Shown here one piece after another: positions 57,296-64,000 of a stretch of 64,000 nucleotides of DNA (the first letter of the stretch is position 1; each line of letters begins with the position of its first letter). The notes beneath the pieces were generated by a model. The model was not told the DNA's origin. It ran no database searches and saw only the letters and a program-made list of their open reading frames with translations. The DNA lies in the NCBI GenBank assembly GCA_964020085.1, contig OZ026601.1:15971030-16035029 (forward strand), written 5' to 3'. Source of the DNA: Micromussa lordhowensis. Taxonomy: Eukaryota > Cnidaria > Anthozoa > Scleractinia > Lobophylliidae. Both the position numbers and the translations under genes were made by a program.

Positions 57296-60200
57296 GAAAC
57301 AAGGAAAGAAAGAAATGAAGTGTAAACGAGTCCGTTTCAAGAGATTTGGACACTTCAATGTGAGTTGCTCACATCGTTAAGCAAGAGAAAAGACATCCAT
57401 AATGTTTTACAGCACTTCTGCCTTGCTTCACGTACAATAGACCAAAGAAATCTATGCCAACGTAAGAGAACGGTGGCTCATCAGGAGTAAGCCTGTCGCT
57501 GGGTAAATTTGCCATTAATTGCTGGCCCTTATGTGCATTTTTTTCCGGCATGTCAAGCAGTTACCAAGTACTCTCCGAACAGCAGCCCGTCCCTGGACAA
57601 TCCAGTACTTCTGTCTTAAACTGCTCAGGACATATTCTTGGCCTAGGTGTCCCACAGATTTGTGAACATCCATAATAAGCAGTTTGGTAACATGGTGCTT
57701 GGAAGGTAACAGCAATTGATGTTTTGATTGGTACTCCAATGTAGAATACTGAAGCCTAATGCCAACTCTCAACATTCCTTGTCCATCTAGAAATGGTCTC
57801 AATTTGTAAACAGAGCCAAAGGAGCCTATATGCTTTAAGGTAAGCTTCTCAGGTTCTTCATGGCCTGCATCTTGGAGCGCCTTGATCACTGTCAAGAAGG
57901 CTGACTTCTGCACATACTTGATAATTTGAGCCTCTGCATATCATAATTCGTCTATAGACAGCCTGCCACAAGATGATACATCAGCAGGTGATGAAACTCG
58001 CAAGCACCTCCTTCCCTTTACGAATTCTACAAATCTCAGAAGCCAAGCAACAGCTCTCTTGAACTTGTACCATGAGGAATATTGGAGCATCATTAGGTCC
58101 AATGGTCGTTTTTCCTCCATCTGGGTAAGGTGATTTGTTTGACCTTGAGTTTTGACTTCTGGGTCTTCATCAGAAATGTTGGCTAACAAGATTGGATTGA
58201 TAGGCCATGATGACTTATCTTCCCACAGAAATGCAGGGCCTCTAAACCATCGCTCATTGGTCAATAACTCCTTCACCGTAAGACCTCGGCTGACATCGTC
58301 CGCTGGATTGATGTTAGTTGGCACATATTTCCACTGGGAGGGTTCTGAACCTTCATGTATCACTGCTAGCCGATTGGCCACAAACGTGTAGAATCAATTG
58401 TCCTCATTCTTGATGTATTGGAGAACAGCTGTTGAATCAGTCCAAAACGACGTTCTGTCAAACTTTAACTGGAATTCCTCTTGTAAGGTCTGATTCATTC
58501 TGACGGCCAAAACAGCGGCTTACAGCTCTAATCTGGGTATAGTCATCTGCTTCATGTGAGCTAAGCGAGATTTCCCAGCAAGGAAACTGCAATGAGTGCG
58601 GCCATTCTCGTCCACGAGTCTCGCGTAAGATACTGTCCCATAAGCAAACTGGGAAGCGTCCGCAAAGTGATGAAGCTCAGCATCCTGAATCTGGCCCCAG
58701 TCTACCGGTCTTAAACACCTTGGCAATGCAACACTTGAAAGCAAAGGTAAATCTGACAACCACAGTCTCCAGCAATGAGATTCATGACCTCCGATTTCTT
58801 CATCCCAGCTGAGATCTTGCTTACAAAGATCTTGAAGAAGCCTCTTCGCAAGCAAGATGATCGGTGATACCATGCCAAGCGGATCATAAATGGAACTTGT
58901 TACTGACAGGATCCCTCTTCGTGTGAAGGGCTTATCTTTTGGTGCCATCTTAAAGGTAAACATGTCGCTGTTCATGTTCCATTGAACACCAAGGGTTCTT
59001 TCAGTAGGAAGAACGTTAGAATTCAAATCCAGATCCAAAACTGAAGGAGCTCTGGCTGAGATTGGAATAGTTTCCAGGACCTCCTTCCGGTTGCACAACC
59101 ATTTAGTCAATCGAAATCCACCTCTTGACAGCAAGGCACACAGATCCTTCCTCAACTCAACAGCAACTTCGGTCGATTTCACTGATTTCAAACAATCGTC
59201 GAGGTAAAAGTTCTTCAACACTGTATTGACTACTTCATGGCCAAAGTCTCCTGCGTTGTCTTGAGCAGTCTTTCGTAGACCAAAACTGGCACAGCTTGGA
59301 GAGGATGTGCTACCAAATAAATGGACCATCATTCTGAAGTCGACTGGTCGTTTGGACAGGTCGTCATCAGGCCACCATAGAAACCTCAAGGCATCAACAT
59401 CCTTTGGATCAACCATGACTTGATGGAACATTGCCTCGATGTCTGATGATAATGCTACTGGTTCTTGACAAAATCTTATTAGGACACCAAACAGGCTATT
59501 GGTCAGGTCTGGGCCACTTAATAGCTGGTCATTAAGCGATGTACCTCTGTATCGAGCTGCGCAGTCAAATACCACTCTTAATTCCCCGGGCTTATTAGGA
59601 TTGAAGACAGCATGGTGTGGAAGATACCAAAGAGGCCTGCAAGCTCTTCTTTAGGGACTCGTTGGGCGTTACCCTTTGAGATGTAGTCATGAACAGTCGC
59701 CGTGTAGCTTTCGAACAATTTGTGATCGTAAAGAAACTTCTTCTTAAGCAGTTGTAGTCTGTGGTCTGCAAGAATTCGATTGTTCGGTAGATAAGGGGAC
59801 TGCTGTCGCCAGGGCAGTGCTATCTGGTAATGCCCAGACACCTTCTTGGAAGACCCCTCCATTATCTTTAAGGCTTGCTGATCTTCTACAGACATGGACA
59901 CCTTTGAACTTGATATCAAGTCAACAAACTCAGTTTTCCAAAACTTCTCAACTTGCTGAGAGAGGGTTTCATCATCATCTTGCGTTTCCAGACGTATGAA
60001 GTTCACATTGAAGCTGTCTTCTCAACCAACTCTCTCTGTTGGCCCTATAATTGTCCAACCCAGTGGTGACCGAATGCCAACCGGCTCGCCTTTGCTACCA
60101 CGTTTTTCCTCAAGGACCCAAAAGGCTTCAGGTACATTACAACCAATAAGTACTTGGACTTCCTTTATGTCAATCTCTGGAAGTTCAATTCCTTTCAGAT

Positions 60201-62654
60201 GAGGCCATCTGTCTACATCCCGATGTCTTGGAATGCTTAGCTCGGAAATGTTCAGACGCTCGACAGTCCAAACTTTGGGTACTTCCAGACTTGATTCATT
60301 GTCAATCGAGTTGATGATGAGCTTAACTTCATAACCTGACCATGGACTGTCCCTTTTTTCCTGAGTAGTTAGGGAAAAATGTCTCTGGACTCCGCTGATG
60401 CCCAACTCATCGATTAGGTTCTCATCGCAAAGTGACACATCAGAACCATTGTCTAAAAGTGCATATGTCTCCACTTCTTGTCCTGGTTGCCTTCCTTGCA
60501 CCCTGACAGGAACAATCCTCAAGCATACTTTTCTACCATGAGCACCGGTGTTTGTGCTTGAATTATGAGCGTGGGCCCCAATCGCGTGATTCTGAATGGT
60601 GTGTCCTGCACTTTCTCTTACATGGGATTGGTAGCTAGGGTTAGCGTCATTGTTCCTCATCTCCTGAATTTCGATAGTTTCTTGCCTTGCAGGTAGAGAA
60701 CATTCAGGGGGGTGAATGACAGTCATATGTTTTCCATTGCAGCCCTTGATGTAACAACTACTTTTCTGCATACATCCAGATGCGAAATGACCCACTTTGA
60801 AACAATTGTCGCAAAACCTAGCCTCACGAATGATCTTCACTCGATCCTCAAAGGTCTTCTTCTTAAACTGCTCACAGTTCCATAACTGATGAAGTTCATC
60901 ACAAAGTAAGCATTTGCCACTCCCGCTTCATCTTCGCCTCGAGGTAAACTGACGATTCTGGTTTTTACTCGGGTTCGGGACACAGGAACCAGGCCCACTA
61001 AAGTGTCCATGAGTAGCATGGGATGACGCCATTGTATTCAGAGGACTAGTCCTCCTACCCGATCTGTCCCTCATACTTTTGTCCTTGTCACTATTAAGTG
61101 CACCACCAAAGAGGGGATTATTCGCAGCTCGGGCCCTTTCAGAGACGAACTTTGAAATATTATGAATCCTTGGACGCTGACCGGACTCTTGAATGCTGTC
61201 GGCAACTTCTAGCCATTTAGCTTTTAGGTGGAAGGGAAGACGATCAATAATACTCCTTAGATTATCAGCACTGTTGACTTCATCTAAATATCCAATTGAC
61301 TCCAACACGTTTTGGCAGTCCTTCAACTGATCTGCAAAGATCTGTAATCCTCTCTGATCGTTTGGTTTAACAGCTGGACCACGGGTTACCTGATTTACGT
61401 GGGCAGTGGCAATTTTGAAGGGATGACCGAAACGATCCTTTAGGAGTTTTCTTGCAGATTGATATCCGGTCGCGGGATCCATAGTAACACAACTTTTGAT
61501 GGCGTTTTTAACAGCTACAGTGCAATATTGAAGGAGAAATGTTAACCTTTCACATTCATCTTGGGTATTCTACTCGATATTGTTTTCAAACGACCGCATG
61601 AAGCTCCAAAATTCAAGAGGATTGCCATTGAACGGACTGAGTTCCGGTTTAGGTAAAGTAAACCCTTGTCTGATTGTCGATGCCATAGATTGAAACGCTT
61701 GTTGATGGAGCTCCATCAGCTGCTGCTACTGCTGGACAAACTGCCCAAGGCTTCCGTCAGACTGATGTGTCTTTCAGAAGGTTTAGCAAACCATTCAGGG
61801 GCATTAGGGTTCAGCATCTGATGTTTAGCTTCAATAGGTAATTCTTCTAATGGCCAAGTTGTAGCAGGGGGAAATGTTTCTTTCCATTCAGCCACGGAAG
61901 ATTTCTGTTGAACGCACAGGTTCTTAAGCGATGGCGCACTTATGCTTGCATTGCCGATGTCATTTTCCAAAATTCGGGCTTTAAGGGCAGCTGCCTCAAT
62001 GTCATTTTCCGCGTCCAGAAGTTCCTGCCGTCGGAGTAAAGCATCGCATCTTTCTTGTAATTCTAATTTCTTCTTTAACTGCTGTAACCGTAACTCGGCA
62101 ACCGCCTTCTCGACTTTGGCTTCCTTTATTTTCACACTTAAACGGGAACTCGTACGCTGACTACTTTTAGTAGCTGAAGTGCCGTGATGACTTGCAGAAT
62201 CTTTTGGACGAATATCGTCTTCCATTAAGGGTACTTGAACATTAAGGCTCGGCTGAGCGCTGGCCATCCACTGATCGACACGTTGGAAAAACTCAAACTT
62301 TTCCTTTAGGCGGCCTTCGTATTCCGAGGTTGCTCTCTGAATCTCCTCTGTATCATCGAGGCTTTCCAAATAGACGGTATGCGCTCGCTCAAAGTTAATG
62401 AATGCCGCATGAACAACTTTGAGCTTGCTGTTCACAAGTTCGATGTTCCGTTTGTCGAGAAGTAAAAACATTTCTTTGTACGGCTTGGTTAGAAATCCTT
62501 GATAACCAGCACGAGATCGCCGTAAATTTCTCTTAACCTTCGATGGTGTAGGAACACCGTCATCACTAAGGTCAGAGCTCAACATTGCCGCATCAATGCT
62601 CTCGCTTACGTGGCGAATGCCTTCATCTGGGAAAATATCACCGGCTTCTGCCAT
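57296..62654 (-). pseudogene. Decayed BEL/Pao LTR retrotransposon
   Basis: Minus-strand order: Gag N-terminal coiled region from MAEAGDIFPDEG (62654–61716); Gag core (GYQSARKLLKDRFGHPF, 61.5 kb); zinc fingers (CLLCDELHQLWNC, FCDNCFKVGHFASGC); aspartic protease (ALLDNGSDVSLC, 60.45 kb); RT ([37 protein letters not shown]); RNase H region ([19 protein letters not shown]); integrase finger (VGHLGQEYVLSSLRQKYWI, CLTCRK) and core start ([11 protein letters not shown]), truncated after IEVSKSLETDS. Lesions: frameshifts near 61725 and 59637; stops at 61570–61572 (TAG), 60928 (TGA), 60022 (TGA), 58520 (TAA), 58394 (TGA) and 57369 (TGA). LTRs not recognised. Confidence 0.9.
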
Positions 62655-63028
62655 AATCTAAACAGAAATAAGCTGTTTCCTTCGCGTAGCTTTCGCAGTG
62701 GTGCACTTGTTAGTGAACATCTTGCAAATCTTTGACGGGTCCAAAGGGCGAATGCTCAGGCTGGTGGCACTGGCCAGCAAATAAGCTGAAAAGGAAACAC
62801 GAACGTCAAACATAGTAACAAAAGCGAAACTTTCACATCGGACATTTTGACAGGGCTGGGAAAACTTGGGGCGAAATACTTTGTTGGCTCATCACCCAAC
62901 GCTTATCTGAGCAGAGTGTATGATCCAAAAAATGGGTACTATTGGTAATAAAAAGCAACTAGACTGAACCTTTCCCAAAACTGTACATCGCTCAAATGTG
63001 ATGACTAAAATCATTCATTAGTTAACAG
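62655..63028. other. Spacer, possible BEL leader
   Basis: No coding segment. May hold the BEL untranslated leader; no primer-binding site could be fixed. Confidence 0.4.
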
Positions 63029-63160
63029 TTAATGACTGGTCCTGAGGAGGAATGAATTTTGTTTCCCGAGAATCTCAACGATTCCCGAGACGAAGTCAAG
63101 GCCAAAACATCGATATTCGAGGGAAACAAAATTCGCTGTTCCCAAGGAACCAGTCATTAA
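63029..63160. repeat. MITE with inverted ends
   Basis: Arms TTAATGACTGGTCC / AATTTTGTTTCCCGAGAA and TTCGAGGGAAACAAAATT / GGAACCAGTCATTAA. Confidence 0.85.
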
Positions 63161-63407
63161 GTGATTTGTTATATAGCAAAACAGAGCAGAAGCAAATTTT
63201 GAAAAATGCGCTGAGATTCCAGTGACAACATCAGGCCACCTCTGAACACGTGCAACAGGGTCAACATTTCACGGGTAACAGTGAACTGTTTCCCGTTTGA
63301 CGTCATAGTTTTCACAATGTTGCCCGCTCATGGCATTTGGCGGGAAACGGTTTGTTTTATCCTTAGTCATCAGGTATGTGTAATATATGCCACTATACAA
63401 TCCCTAC

Positions 63408-64000
63408 CCTGGATGGCAGAAACTGTCACAGGATTTAGGACTGATGTGTTTGGTGGAACCTGTCTTGTCCCAAAGGCGACGGAAGTTGCAAGTTCATCCT
63501 CCGAGAAGAAGTGATCCACAAGTTCGTGGAATAAGACCTTAAGGTCAAAACCAGCTTTATGATGTACCGCCTTTAATTTTGTTACAGGAATATATACACC
63601 ACTGTTTGGGCAGAGTTCCTGCCGACCAGCGCCTCCCTCCAAATGAGACTTTTGGAGTGACTGAAAATGAAAGTAACATACACTGTAAAATGAAATCATT
63701 GTACTATTTATGAATGATTTGATTCACTAGTGACCTCGTCGCAGTTGTAGGAGTGACGAATAGCCCCACTCACTGCATATGACAAACTGAAATCATCGTC
63801 ATCAGTAGTCTGAGCCAGTAAATCTGTGTAGGATGCTGCTTGGGTACCAAATAACCAAGTTGCAGATTTCGGTTTACCACAGCGAAGTACTGAATTGTGA
63901 AATTGATTTTCCCTTCCTCTTGCTCCCTGTCCAAGTTCTGTGACGTCCGTTCCTGTTTGCCCACCCATGATCATGTCCTCTTGCACGAAATGATTGCTTT
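63408..64000 (-). CDS. BEN-domain-like gene, two exons, partial
   Basis: Exon 63774 to beyond 64000 (donor GTGAGT, phase 0) encodes an acidic, low-complexity segment (GKPKSATWLFGTQAASYTDL, TTDDDDFSL). Exon 63408–63660 (TTTCAG acceptor, donor GTAGGG, phase 1) encodes a BEN-type fold: VYIPVTKLKAVHHKAGFDLK, LFHELVDHFFSEDELATSVA, NTSVLNPVTVSAIQG. BEN domains bind DNA and serve in transcriptional repression or chromatin roles. Further 3' exons would lie left of 63408 but were not identified, and the 5' end is outside the window. Confidence 0.7.

Overview
This is eukaryotic nuclear DNA. It is AT-rich, with GT–AG introns, many MITE-like hairpins, a tRNA-derived SINE, Ty3/gypsy and BEL/Pao retroelements and LINE remnants. 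The mix of protein families (integrase-core transposase, RING–TRAF, Ulp1-like, F-box, BEN domain) and the hairpin families suggest an anthozoan cnidarian, probably a stony coral. That taxonomic reading is inference; no ribosomal or mitochondrial marker is present.

Layout. 1–1839 (minus): 5' half of a LINE with endonuclease and RT. 2331–9264 (plus): a host gene with a homeodomain-like exon and a cysteine-protease-like exon. The protease exon is split by a very young, intact Ty3/gypsy element (3648–8817; LTRs differ at 1 of 170 positions; 4-bp target duplication). 10.1–15.5 kb: decayed single-exon coding remnants (HTH ORF with a 121-bp duplication, F-box/LRR pseudogene, Ulp1-like protease with one frameshift) and a 156-bp minisatellite. 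17.7–19.7 kb: candidate exons of an unknown minus-strand gene.

20.1–55.6 kb is the main discovery. A defective Ty3/gypsy copy (minus strand; integrase half at 20.1–21.0 kb, gag–protease–RT half at 52.3–55.2 kb) is interrupted by a 31.28-kb element at 21006–52285. The element has terminal inverted repeats of about 330 bp and is flanked by an 85–89-bp direct duplication of the retrotransposon sequence. It carries a two-exon integrase-core (DDE) gene just inside the left TIR; a gene of about 20 exons ending in a UBX-like domain and containing a coding minisatellite; a four-exon Arg-rich CCHC zinc-knuckle gene; and a six-exon RING–TRAF zinc-finger gene just inside the right TIR. Most splice junctions can be followed with consistent phase and the reading frames are open. 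I read it as a giant DNA transposon, probably recently mobile, with ubiquitin-pathway cargo. Its target duplication is far longer than the 2–10 bp usual for DDE elements.

55.6–64 kb: MITEs, a LINE 3' coding fragment, a decayed BEL/Pao element (57.3–62.65 kb, minus) and the start of a BEN-domain gene running off the right edge. Premature stops in the old elements are mostly TGA, several where arginine is expected, consistent with CpG deamination at CGA codons. None of the element's assigned exons has such a stop.
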